Assembly (NCBI GenBank): GCA_964462125.1
Contig: CAYWXT010000009.1
Span: 1-42,231, forward strand
Source: JAWLFY01 sp964462125
GTDB taxonomy: Bacteria > Planctomycetota > Planctomycetia > Pirellulales > Pirellulaceae
Length of the DNA: 42,231 bases
Reading direction: 5' to 3'
Below, in pieces: positions 16,891-25,313 of the stretch (position 1 is the stretch's first letter; each line of letters begins with the position of its first letter). A model generated the notes under the pieces. That model saw only the letters and a list, made by a program, of their open reading frames with translations. It was not told where the DNA came from and made no database searches. Position numbers and translations under genes: made by a program.

Positions 16891-18408
16891 CTAAGGCGAT
16901 TCGCCAGCGGCCACCTTCGCTTCGGCTGACGCCGTCGCTTCGGCGGCACGTTGATGTTGTTCGCTTAGCTCTTGATCCCCCAGTTCTTGATAACATGCAG
17001 CGAGCGTTGTATGAGCCTGCGAGGCAAGCGCCGGCACGGCGAGCGCCCGTTCGAGATCAGGAACGGCTTTCAAATACCGCTCCAATCGAAACAAAATCTG
17101 ACCGCGGGTTTCGTAAAAGTGCGGCGTGGCGTTGGCCGTCTGCTGAATCGCCTTCTCGGAAATCCGCAGCGCCTTTTCCAGGTCGACATCCTCACGAGAC
17201 GTCATGGCGACCGCCAAGTTGTTGAGGATTGCACCGTGGTTGGGCAACAGCTCGGCGGCGATCTCCAAGTGCATCATCGCCTTGTCCGCGTCGTCGTTTA
17301 TCAGTGCCGACGTTCCTCGGATGAAATGGCTGATCCCGGGCGAAGCTCCCTCGACCAGCGACTCTCGCAACTGGTCGATTCTCTCGTGCTGCCCCTCGCC
17401 CGCGGTCAACATCTGGTCGACGATCAACGTCAACACACGCGGATTGTTCGGCGCGATCTCCAACGCCTTCTCAAGCATCCGCAGGATCTGCACCTGCTGC
17501 TCCTGGGTTCGTTCCGGCGACTGTTCCAGGTGCCTGGCAAAAACCACGATCGCATTGGCCAAGGCCTGGCGAAGCCGGCCTCGTTGCTCGTCCGTCCGAC
17601 CCCGCTTCACGGCGTTGCCCAGCGTATTGATGGCGTCGCTGAACCGCTCCAGAAATATCTGGTTCTCAGCAACCACCAGGGAAAGTTTCGAATTCGTCGG
17701 CTCTTCGCGAAGACGCTCCTGCAACGCCGCGAGTGTCTGTTCTGCCAAGCGATCGGCGGACTCCTGGTTCCCCAACCTCCGCTGAATCGCGGCCGCCTGC
17801 AAACCCAAGGTCGGTGTCTGCCGCGACAGGTCAACCAGCAACGGAACCGCCTGCCCCGGACGGCCCGTGTCGATGTAATAACCGGCAAGCAATCGTTGGA
17901 TCCCCGCCTCCTCAGGCGAGGCCCCATGGATCCGTTCCAACAAGTCCCCGTACTCGGTTCGATCATCCTGCGTCAAATCAGCCCACTGTCGGCCGATGAA
18001 TCGCTCTTGAAGCAGCCACCTGGCGGCCTGCTCGTGATTTCGCCCCCGCACCAGTTCGCGCATCAACGCGACAGCCTCGTCCTCGGCGCCCTGCTCCCGA
18101 CGGGCAACCGCCAACCGATACCGCAAATCAAAATCGTCGGGCTTGGCTTGAATCTGACGGCGTAACACCAGCTCCGCCGTCTCGTAGTCGTCAATCTCCA
18201 AGGCATGGGCGAGTTGACGATCGATCTGCCGTGACCGTAAACCGCTCCCCTCGGTCAATGCGATCGAGCCGGTCACCGTCAATGCGAGCAGCAAGATCAA
18301 CGCGGGAATCGCCTTCGGTGCGTCACGCCACGGAGTCGATTGCAACCACGCAGAGACGAACTGCGCGAGCCAACGAAGCCAATTGAGTGGATTCAGGTAT
18401 TCCAGCAT
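16891..18408 (-). CDS. TPR-repeat protein with N-terminal membrane helix
   Basis: A 505-residue protein with one membrane helix at about 33-51 and then many helical TPR-like repeats (for example YETAELVLRRQIQAKPDDFDL in two runs, ILNNLAVAM, DLEKALRISEKAI, YLKAVPDLERAL). The repeat part is expected outside the cytoplasm or on the membrane face, as a protein-interaction scaffold. Its ATG at 18408 is three bases after the exosortase stop, and the ribosome site GGAG overlaps that stop, so the two are translationally coupled. In exosortase/EPS systems a TPR partner (PrsT-like) often accompanies the exosortase; this assignment is by context only. Confidence 0.85.
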   Translation of the reverse strand: MLEYLNPLNWLRWLAQFVSAWLQSTPWRDAPKAIPALILLLALTVTGSIALTEGSGLRSRQIDRQLAHALEIDDYETAELVLRRQIQAKPDDFDLRYRLAVARREQGAEDEAVALMRELVRGRNHEQAARWLLQERFIGRQWADLTQDDRTEYGDLLERIHGASPEEAGIQRLLAGYYIDTGRPGQAVPLLVDLSRQTPTLGLQAAAIQRRLGNQESADRLAEQTLAALQERLREEPTNSKLSLVVAENQIFLERFSDAINTLGNAVKRGRTDEQRGRLRQALANAIVVFARHLEQSPERTQEQQVQILRMLEKALEIAPNNPRVLTLIVDQMLTAGEGQHERIDQLRESLVEGASPGISHFIRGTSALINDDADKAMMHLEIAAELLPNHGAILNNLAVAMTSREDVDLEKALRISEKAIQQTANATPHFYETRGQILFRLERYLKAVPDLERALAVPALASQAHTTLAACYQELGDQELSEQHQRAAEATASAEAKVAAGESP

Positions 18409-18411
18409 GGT

Positions 18412-20193
18412 TTACTCCAAGGTCCCTGCGGTCGACGCCCCGGGGCTCGGTGACGGCCGACCATTCGCAGCGATCGCAGCAGCGACGCGGGTGCGAATCT
18501 CGATGAAGTCAGATTGGACATCCTCCAAGAATTGCGGCGTGACCTTTCCCGGGGTCACCAACCACAATTGCAACATCGCCAAATCCTGTTGCTCGACGAC
18601 GCCATGCCGCTCAAGTCGACTGAAGAATCGAGCGCCCAACGCACCCCAACTTGAAGGCGCCTCGGGAATCGTCCCGTCCGCGTTGATCGCCGTGAACAAC
18701 AGATAGCCCCGCTGGCCTTCCGGCCGCTTGAAGCGTGCGGTGACGAACGTCCCCCCTTCATCGGCCACCGGCGTATCCCAAACGGGGTCGCAAACTTCAC
18801 GGTCAACGAGATCCCATTGCAAATTCTCATAGCAAACACATAACTCGTGCCATCCGCTGTAGGTTTGGCTGAGGACGAGCTGGCCCTCGTTCTCACCCGC
18901 CTGAAATTCCCACAGGTCTGCGTTTTGACCGAGCCGCGGTTCGGAACCATCCCGCGTCGATTCATGGCCATCGACCGCCAGGACTCCATACTCGCCCTGG
19001 ATCAAATCCGCCGTCGGATCGACCAGCAAGCCTGAACGAATCAGCGGCTGGGGATCCCGGTTGATCTCGACCCGCATCGCTTGAGTCACCGCCCCCAACG
19101 TGATCAAACCAGCAAACCCCAGCAGTGAGTACCACGGCAGAGGCCCCAATCGGGCACGCCCGAGCATCAGTCTCTCTATCCATGGCTCCGTGGCACCCCG
19201 AGCGTCATCCCCCCCCAACTCCGGTCGATAGCCGTAGCCGGTCTCCTCCCCGCTGTACCGCCAACCTGCGACCGCGTAATTCCAACCCCGGATCAAGGGG
19301 TTGTGAACCATCTCCCCACTCCCGATGTTCGTCGGATGCAGCAGTGTCATCACGAGTTGGTCAAAGGAAAGCAGAAACAGCGCGGCCACCCCAAGGGCGA
19401 GATAGCCGATCAACTCGTGTTGCCAACCGGTCGCCAGGTCTGTCTCCCACCAAATCGAGGCAACCGCAATCGCGGTCACCCGAAAGACGTTTCCCGCCAC
19501 CGCCAATACGACAGCGATCACCAAATAGACGGGGACCAGCCAAACCCGTCGCCGGTTCCAGGCGACGATGACGCAAGCCAGAAAGGCCAGCGTGAACACC
19601 GACTGAATGCCGCTGCATGCCTCCGCAACAAAGAGCTCTCGCGAGGCGAGCTGGATCACGTTCCCCGATACCGTATGAGCAACTGTCGCGATGTCGAGGA
19701 CCACACTCGATAGCTCCGTCGTCGCCCGCTGCAGCCGCAGAATCAACATCCGGTCCAACCCCACCGGCAACTGCACCAACATCAACAACGGAAGCCCCGC
19801 TCCGATCAATCGCCGGTCGTCGGTGCCGCTCATCGAGTCCAAACATGCCAGCGCTAAAATCACGAACGAAAGCCCCGCCATCCATGCCGATGGCAGCAAT
19901 AGCGACGTCACCATCCCCAACAGCCCCGCGGCAACCATGCCCCAGCCCAGCCAACCGCGCGGGCCGCGAAATACGCCGTCCCAACGTGCATGCACCAGAA
20001 ATCCGACCGCCAAAAAGACGAACGGAAAATATTGATAGTGCTCAAAATCCCACATCCCGGCCAAATACGGGACCAACATCGGGACGCACATCCCCAGCAA
20101 CGCCAGCCAAAACCAACGCCAACGCGCCGCATGCTCCGATCCCCCAAAAAGGCGTTCGGAACGATCTCGATCAATCACTTCAACAGATGACAT
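18412..20193 (-). CDS. xrtU: Exosortase with C-terminal EpsI-like region
   Basis: A polytopic membrane cysteine protease/transpeptidase that recognises PEP-CTERM-type C-terminal sorting tails on exported proteins. Length 593 residues. The catalytic set is complete: Cys193 in EACSGIQS, Arg238 in NVFRVT and His259 in GWQHE, spread over at least eight membrane helices in residues 27-290. A last helix at about 345-370 leads to a roughly 220-residue extracytoplasmic domain (YSGWHELCVCYENLQW) that looks like the EpsI partner protein fused to the exosortase. This arrangement is known in planctomycete exosortases (exosortase U); the exact subfamily is my judgement. It is followed at once by the TPR gene and lies just behind the polysaccharide genes, a link well known for exosortases. 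A 391-bp upstream gap probably carries its promoter. Confidence 0.88.
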   Translation of the reverse strand: MSSVEVIDRDRSERLFGGSEHAARWRWFWLALLGMCVPMLVPYLAGMWDFEHYQYFPFVFLAVGFLVHARWDGVFRGPRGWLGWGMVAAGLLGMVTSLLLPSAWMAGLSFVILALACLDSMSGTDDRRLIGAGLPLLMLVQLPVGLDRMLILRLQRATTELSSVVLDIATVAHTVSGNVIQLASRELFVAEACSGIQSVFTLAFLACVIVAWNRRRVWLVPVYLVIAVVLAVAGNVFRVTAIAVASIWWETDLATGWQHELIGYLALGVAALFLLSFDQLVMTLLHPTNIGSGEMVHNPLIRGWNYAVAGWRYSGEETGYGYRPELGGDDARGATEPWIERLMLGRARLGPLPWYSLLGFAGLITLGAVTQAMRVEINRDPQPLIRSGLLVDPTADLIQGEYGVLAVDGHESTRDGSEPRLGQNADLWEFQAGENEGQLVLSQTYSGWHELCVCYENLQWDLVDREVCDPVWDTPVADEGGTFVTARFKRPEGQRGYLLFTAINADGTIPEAPSSWGALGARFFSRLERHGVVEQQDLAMLQLWLVTPGKVTPQFLEDVQSDFIEIRTRVAAAIAANGRPSPSPGASTAGTLE

Positions 20194-20261
20194 GAAACGG
20201 TGGTCGGTTACAAGGAAGCACGGTCAAACCTGCTCAGCAAATGCCTTGGAAATACTCCACT

Positions 20262-20313
20262 CGGCCCTGTCTGATCGGCCCTGTCTGATCGGCCCTGTCT
20301 GATCGGCCCTGTC
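20262..20313. repeat. 14-bp tandem repeat, 3.7 copies
   Basis: CGGCCCTGTCTGAT occurs three times without mismatch (20262-20275, 20276-20289, 20290-20303), then ten bases of a fourth copy (20304-20313). It lies 69 to 120 bases upstream of the exosortase start codon. Confidence 0.95.
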
Positions 20314-20436
20314 AGAAAACCCTGAGCCGACGTTGCGGGGCGGACACGACAATCGCCAAGACGGAGAATCCATACTCTACATGATTCGGGCGACGTGTGA
20401 TGCCGCCTGGGACGACAAGAACGCATCCGCTGCACT

Positions 20437-20474
20437 GGGCTCTCCCTTCCAAGGAGGGCTCTCCCTTCCAAGGA
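20437..20474. repeat. 19-bp perfect direct duplication
   Basis: GGGCTCTCCCTTCCAAGGA is present twice in a row (20437-20455 and 20456-20474). Each copy contains a short imperfect hairpin (CTCCCTT against AAGGAG). It lies about 110-150 bases past the Wzc stop. Confidence 0.95.
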
Positions 20475-20584
20475 GGCCATCGGTCACGACGTGACGTATC
20501 CGTATCGTCCCCCATCAACCTCCCGCGGGAGTCGCACAGGCTGCGCCAGTCTGTCGACCGCGCCTCGGAGTCTCCAGACCAAGC

Positions 20585-23092
20585 CTAGACGTCCGAAGGG
20601 CGATCGGGACCGTCGATCGGCTCCGGCCCCTCGGCCGTGTCCGATTCGGGACGTCGGAGCGTGGCGATGCCTCGCCCAGAAACGACCACCGGCGTCGCCC
20701 GCCGGCCGTTGCTCATTCCAGAAACCGAGCGGTTACTATTGTCATTGCGCCGATAGTAACGGGTCGTGTAGCGGCCGTGTCGGTAATAACCGTAGCCCCG
20801 GTAACCGTCGCTGGCCGATGATTCGTCGGAGTTGTTGATCACGACTCCAAAAATCCTCGATCCGACAGCCTGCAAAATGTTGATCGATTCCTTCGCGTTC
20901 GGCTTGCTCTTCCGCCGCACCCGCAGCGTCAGCACCACCCCGTCGGTCATGCTCGCCGTGATGCTGGGGTCGGTCACGACCAGCAGCGGCGGCGTGTCCA
21001 TCAAGATGTAGTCGTACTGCTCGCGAAGGACATCCAGCATTTCCGCCATGTCGGGCAGCGTTAGTGCATCGGCGGGATTCGCCGGGATCGGTCCGCTGGG
21101 CATCACGTCCAAATTCGCCAGCGGTGTCTGGTGCGACGCCTCGACAAGCTCACACTCACCGTTGAGTACGTTGGTCAACCCGAACTCGCCGCCGAGGGCA
21201 AAACTGTCGGTCAATTGGGGCCGGCGAAGGTCGCAATCGACTGCCAAGACCTTCTTGCCGCTTTGAGCAATCGAACAAGCCAGGTTGCCGACGACCGTAC
21301 TCTTGCCGTCCCCCGGCAAGGGACTGGTGACCTGTAACACCTTGCCGCCAGGGCCGGAGGTTTCAAAGAAGATCGACGTCCGCAAGGAGCGAATCGCTTC
21401 CGATGCCACTGAGGAGGGCGAATGCAGCACCGTGAGATGCTGGTCCAGGCTCAGATAAGGATTGGTCTCCCCCTTCTTCGACCGCTTCAACCGCGCCTTG
21501 AAAAATGGAATGTGCGCCAATACCGGCACGCCGAGGTATTGGGCGATGTCGTCCGGGTCGCGGAATGTGTTGGCGTTCTTCTCCAACAAGAACGCTAAAC
21601 CGCCACCCAGCATCAACCCGAGAAACCCGCCGATGGCAAGATTCTTGACCAACATCGGGGAAACCAATTTAGCTTGCGAAGGCGCCGTCAACTCGACCAC
21701 CCGCGTCTCGCTCTCGTCCTCCGAAATCGAAACCCGAGCCATCTGCTCCCCCAACTGATCCATCAGTTCACGCTGTTGCTCAATCTCCCGCAACATCGCC
21801 TCGTTCTCAAGCTCCGACTCCGCCAATTCCGTGGCCATGCTCAACTCCTCCTTGAGCTGTTCGTCGAGCGCCTCGATCTGAGAGTTCAGCATCTTCGTTT
21901 GAGCTGCCAACCCCTGCAGCACGGCTCCGATCGCCTCGGACGCTTGGCGACGCTTCAACTCGGAGCCGGCCAGCAATTCCTTGATCCGCTTCGCCTGTTC
22001 AGTCGAGATTCGGGACAGTTCCTCCCGCAATCCGTTGATCTCCATATCCAACTTGCTGACCGTCGGGTGTTCAGGACCAAACTCACTGATGAACTGATTC
22101 CGCTGGATCATCAGCGGCACCAATTGCTCGTCCACCCTCACCAGCGCGAGCTGTTCGTCGTCCTGGCCCACCGTGGCCCGCTGCCGCTCCTCCTCCCCCG
22201 GCAATGTGAATCGCTTTTCAAGCAATTGCCCGACGACGAGCAACGCGACCTGGGGATCTTCCGAATTCTCCATCACGGATTTGGCCGCTGCGTGTTCCGT
22301 CGCGACCTGCCGCAGTTGTTCGGTCAGCTCACTTCTCCGCTCGACCAAATACAACTGGCGCTCACGGTGTGGGTTGATTGCATTCCCCTCGGCATCCCAC
22401 GCCAGCGGTGCGGTGCTCCGAAATTCGCGATACCGCTCCTCCGCCTCCTTCATTTCCGGGTACACCTTCTCGGTCGCCGACTCGATCAATGTCAGCAATT
22501 CGCTTTTGGAGCTGCGGTGCTTTTCGTTATAGAACTGCTGCAACGCGCCACTAAACGCCTTGACCGCGACTTCGCTGAAGGCGGGATCGAGACTGTCAAA
22601 GTGCACCAACATCACCAACGACTGAGCCGTTTTTACGTCCGTCACTTCCGGCTCGATTGTGAGCGCATTGTCCTTGATGACCAAATCCGCAAACTCTCCG
22701 ATCCCATCTGGAAACCGATCCCGGTAGTTCGCCATGTTCGGGTCATTGAACGCCGTCCGGATCACCTCATCCCCGAACAGCTGCGACTCGACGATCTCGA
22801 TCCCTGGCACCCCACCGCGTAGCTCTCCCGTCATCGCGTCCAAGATCGCAGCGTGGTCGGTCTCGATGATCAGCCGGGTGGTGCTGCGGTAGGTCTCCGG
22901 CATCCTGAGATAGATGAGAAACCCGATCACCATACCAAGCAACATCGGCAGGATGACCGCCCACCGGTAACGCCAAACGGCAGCTGCAATGTCGAGATTT
23001 TCTCCGCCGTTGAACTGGGCAAGCTCCCCCGCCACCGCGGGCGGGTAGCTTGCGATCGATCCGTTCGTGGGGGGCATTGGCTGTGACTTCAT
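20585..23092 (-). CDS. Wzc-type polysaccharide co-polymerase / BY-kinase
   Basis: An 835-residue inner-membrane protein that controls chain length and export of surface polysaccharide and autophosphorylates on tyrosine. Layout: Wzz-type N-terminus with a membrane helix (about 42-62), a long extracytoplasmic coiled coil (about 190-450), a second membrane helix (about 483-503), and a cytoplasmic kinase domain with Walker A PLPGDGKST at 591-599, Walker A' VLAVDCDLRRP at 615-625 and Walker B YILMDTPP at 695-702. The tyrosine-rich tail has seven Tyr at 764, 767, 769, 770, 775, 779 and 780, the usual phosphorylation cluster. A further 55 residues beyond the cluster are low-complexity. All the features are present for an active kinase. 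A cognate phosphatase (Wzb) and the outer-membrane channel (Wza) are not in the window. Confidence 0.94.
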   Translation of the reverse strand: MKSQPMPPTNGSIASYPPAVAGELAQFNGGENLDIAAAVWRYRWAVILPMLLGMVIGFLIYLRMPETYRSTTRLIIETDHAAILDAMTGELRGGVPGIEIVESQLFGDEVIRTAFNDPNMANYRDRFPDGIGEFADLVIKDNALTIEPEVTDVKTAQSLVMLVHFDSLDPAFSEVAVKAFSGALQQFYNEKHRSSKSELLTLIESATEKVYPEMKEAEERYREFRSTAPLAWDAEGNAINPHRERQLYLVERRSELTEQLRQVATEHAAAKSVMENSEDPQVALLVVGQLLEKRFTLPGEEERQRATVGQDDEQLALVRVDEQLVPLMIQRNQFISEFGPEHPTVSKLDMEINGLREELSRISTEQAKRIKELLAGSELKRRQASEAIGAVLQGLAAQTKMLNSQIEALDEQLKEELSMATELAESELENEAMLREIEQQRELMDQLGEQMARVSISEDESETRVVELTAPSQAKLVSPMLVKNLAIGGFLGLMLGGGLAFLLEKNANTFRDPDDIAQYLGVPVLAHIPFFKARLKRSKKGETNPYLSLDQHLTVLHSPSSVASEAIRSLRTSIFFETSGPGGKVLQVTSPLPGDGKSTVVGNLACSIAQSGKKVLAVDCDLRRPQLTDSFALGGEFGLTNVLNGECELVEASHQTPLANLDVMPSGPIPANPADALTLPDMAEMLDVLREQYDYILMDTPPLLVVTDPSITASMTDGVVLTLRVRRKSKPNAKESINILQAVGSRIFGVVINNSDESSASDGYRGYGYYRHGRYTTRYYRRNDNSNRSVSGMSNGRRATPVVVSGRGIATLRRPESDTAEGPEPIDGPDRPSDV

Positions 23093-23150
23093 GATCGATT
23101 GGTTTTCTTCGCTTGGGCACGGCTCAAAGCCGCAGATACATTGTCATCGT

Positions 23151-23234
23151 GCGGGAAAGATTGTCCGGTACCTTTCGTGCAAAACACCCCAAGGGCGAGT
23201 CCCTCGCAAAAGGTACCAGACACCTTTTTCCCGC
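23151..23234. repeat. REPIN-like imperfect inverted repeat
   Basis: Arm 1 (23151-23175) and the reverse complement of arm 2 (23209-23234) agree at 22 of 26 aligned positions and share GCGGGAAA at one end and TGTC-GGTACCTTT at the other. The 33-base centre contains its own small GGGCGAG/CTCGC hairpin. The element lies in the 290-bp gap between the Uma2 gene and the Wzc gene, where no gene is visible. The form (two inverted palindromic arms) is that of a REP pair mobilised by RAYT transposases; no such transposase is in the window. Confidence 0.7.
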
Positions 23235-23382
23235 TCATTGCTTACAGTCTATTGGGAGAGCTCCAGGAAAAATAGGATTCGGGAGCGTCCCAGGGGGAGC
23301 AAACCCCGATGAACTCCGGAAATTCCGGTCGACCGACAGAATCTCCGGCGCTCGGGACAGTCCGACCAACCGCTCCGCGGCA

Positions 23383-24036
23383 CTATCGCCCCGACTCCCC
23401 CTGCTGATCCAACTTGCCGAACAACGTCCCCACATCCGCGCTCCAGCCTGGCAAGATGCTCCCGCCGTCGAGCACCCCCCCCTCGGGGACAACCTCCGCC
23501 TGAAGGGACGAACGATAGACGGTGACGCTCCGCTGACGCGGATCGACCATCCACAACAACTCGACGCCCGCGTGAAAATACTCCCGACGCTTTCGCGACA
23601 TTTCACCGTAGGTGTTTGAGACGCTCAGCACCTCGATCGCGAAATTCGGGACCACGTCGGGGATCGGTTCGGTTGGAATCCGCCCGCCAGGCAAACGTTG
23701 CCAAGAGACGAAGGCGACGTCGGGACCGCGCACCGTGTCGCCAAACAGGCGGGTCAGCCCGTCGGGCCCTGTCGCAATTCCGAGGGGGTGGCTGTCCAGA
23801 TAGTTGTTCAACCACTGCAACAGAATCCCCGCCAAAATCGCTTCCGACCAGCCCATCGCCTTCTCCACCAGCGTCCCATCGATAAGCTCGCAAATCTTTC
23901 CCTGGACCTCGCGAATACGAACGACGTCAGCGCAGGCCGCCATCCCCGGAGGCGGTTCAACAAGGATCCTCGAAGCCGGAACGTGGCCGAGATCTGCCAG
24001 CCGATCTTCCCAGGTACTCGCCTGCGCAGCGCTCAT
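23383..24036 (-). CDS. Uma2-family (DUF820) PD-(D/E)xK nuclease-like protein
   Basis: A 217-residue protein of the Uma2 family, which has a restriction-endonuclease fold. Visible landmarks are KICELIDGTLVEKAMG, the first active-site Asp in RGPDVAFVSW, FAIEVLSVSNTYGEMSRK with the Glu and Lys of the nuclease site, and YFHAGVELLWMVDPRQRSV. The cellular role of this family, common in cyanobacteria and planctomycetes, is not established. ATG 24036 is preferred over GTG 24084, which adds 16 residues. It sits within the polysaccharide gene run but is unlikely to act in it. It is 117 bases from the wecB stop. Confidence 0.85.
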   Translation of the reverse strand: MSAAQASTWEDRLADLGHVPASRILVEPPPGMAACADVVRIREVQGKICELIDGTLVEKAMGWSEAILAGILLQWLNNYLDSHPLGIATGPDGLTRLFGDTVRGPDVAFVSWQRLPGGRIPTEPIPDVVPNFAIEVLSVSNTYGEMSRKRREYFHAGVELLWMVDPRQRSVTVYRSSLQAEVVPEGGVLDGGSILPGWSADVGTLFGKLDQQGESGR

Positions 24037-24153
24037 GCTTACTTCGTCGGTGGATGGACGACTCAATCGATCCCACAGTAACACGATGAAACCATTGTAA
24101 CGGGACGTGAACTGCTCCAGCAGACCTTCGCCTTCCCATTTCCCAACCGTTGC

Positions 24154-25299
24154 TTACCGCCCGACAGCCACGGCACCGGCAGCCGTCACACCGGCAAAAA
24201 CGTCCATCATTCGCTCCGCCGCCTTGCCATCCCACAACTCGGGACAACGCCCGACGTCATAGGTTCCAGCCATGACGTGCTGCAATCCATCACGCAGCGC
24301 CGCCGCATCGTTGCCGACCAGCGTGCTGCTCCCTTCCTCCACGGTAATCGGCCGTTCCGTGTTCTCCCGCATCGTCAAGCACGGAATCGTTAATGCCGTC
24401 GCCTCCTCCTGCAATCCCCCAGAATCGGTGACGATGAGCTTCGCCGAACTGGTCAATGCCAGGAACTCCAGGTACCCCAGTGGCGGCAGCCGCACCAACC
24501 CCGGATGCTCGTCGAAAACCTCGTCGAGCCCGAATTCGTTCAGCCGGGCCGCAGTGCGGGGGTGGACCGGAAACACCAACGGCAAATCTCCGCTGATCTC
24601 ACCAAGCACCTCCAGAACCGCCGCCAACGTTTGCGGATCGTCAACGTTCGACGGCCGATGCAGCGTGACCACGCCGTAACCACCAGCCGTCAAACCCCGT
24701 TGCTCCAACAATGGCAGCTTCCGCGCCTTGGCGAGCGAATGCAACAACGTGTCGATCATCAAGTTCCCAACCAGATGAATCCGCTCCGCCGGGTGACCTT
24801 CCCGACGCAGCTGATCCATCCCAGCCGGATCCGAAACCAACAAAAGATCCGAGATCGAGTCGGTCACGATGCGGTTGATCTCCTCCGGCATCGAACGATC
24901 AAAACTGCGCAACCCCGCCTCCACATGCGCCACCGCGATCTGCAGCTTCGCCGCCGCGATCGCCGCAGCCATTGTCGAATTCACGTCGCCCACGACGACC
25001 AACCAATCAAATCGCGCCCCGGGTGATGGACCGGCAGCCAGAACCGGCTCGATCCGTTCTAAAATCCGCGCGGTCTGGACCGCCTGGCTTCCCGAACCGA
25101 CGTCCAGCGAAATATCGGGGCGCGGGATCTCGAGCTGATCAAAGAATACGTCCGAGAGCGAAGCGTCATAATGCTGGCCCGTATGGATCAACGTACCCTC
25201 GAATTGTCCCGACCCGCGAATCGCGCGCAAAAGTGGCGCAATTTTCATGAAGTTGGGGCGAGCCCCCACAACCAACGCTAATTTTGTTGTATTCGTCAA
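24154..25299 (-). CDS. wecB: UDP-N-acetylglucosamine 2-epimerase (non-hydrolysing)
   Basis: Interconverts UDP-GlcNAc and UDP-ManNAc in the cytoplasm, supplying ManNAc-type residues for a surface glycan. The 381 residues contain the family text in order: VGARPNFMKIAPLLRA, HTGQHYD, VVGDVNSTMAAAIAA, HVEAGLRSFDRSMPEEINR, VTLHRPSNVD, PLGYLEFLAL, DSGGLQEEA and MRENTERPIT. The start is TTG 25299, supported by AGAGGA eight bases upstream, which overlaps the stop of the lyase gene before it; no ATG is near. It follows the heparinase-type gene by 13 bases. Confidence 0.95.
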   Translation of the reverse strand: MTNTTKLALVVGARPNFMKIAPLLRAIRGSGQFEGTLIHTGQHYDASLSDVFFDQLEIPRPDISLDVGSGSQAVQTARILERIEPVLAAGPSPGARFDWLVVVGDVNSTMAAAIAAAKLQIAVAHVEAGLRSFDRSMPEEINRIVTDSISDLLLVSDPAGMDQLRREGHPAERIHLVGNLMIDTLLHSLAKARKLPLLEQRGLTAGGYGVVTLHRPSNVDDPQTLAAVLEVLGEISGDLPLVFPVHPRTAARLNEFGLDEVFDEHPGLVRLPPLGYLEFLALTSSAKLIVTDSGGLQEEATALTIPCLTMRENTERPITVEEGSSTLVGNDAAALRDGLQHVMAGTYDVGRCPELWDGKAAERMMDVFAGVTAAGAVAVGR

Positions 25300-25307
25300 G
25301 CGATAAA

Positions 25308-25313
25308 TCCTCT
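25308..25313 (-). promoter_or_regulatory. Shine-Dalgarno for the TTG start of wecB
   Basis: AGAGGA on the - strand, eight bases before TTG 25299, overlapping the stop codon of the heparinase-type gene. It supports an unusual TTG start and coupling of the two genes. Confidence 0.7.

Larger units (their letters stand above)
20194..20584. other. 391-bp intergenic region with two tandem repeat sets
   Basis: No gene is visible here; short open frames on either strand consist of repeat translations. The region contains a 14-bp tandem array (20262-20313) and a 19-bp direct duplication (20437-20474), described separately. It lies between the Wzc-type kinase stop and the exosortase start, both on the - strand, so it should contain an end signal for the polysaccharide transcript, a promoter for the exosortase pair, or both. 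No clear promoter was recognised. Confidence 0.6.

Noticed and set aside
16972..18165. 397-codon + strand frame opposite the TPR gene
   Set aside because: The TPR repeats on the other strand are clear; this frame has no recognisable features.
20262..20313. Possible small CRISPR array
   Set aside because: The 14-bp units touch each other with no spacers, and there are no cas genes.
20208..20480. 90-codon - strand frame upstream of the exosortase
   Set aside because: Half of it is a translation of the 14-bp tandem array; no ribosome site or family.
21674..22822. 382-codon + strand frame opposite the coiled coil of the Wzc-type kinase
   Set aside because: Leu/Arg/His-rich shadow of a coiled-coil gene.
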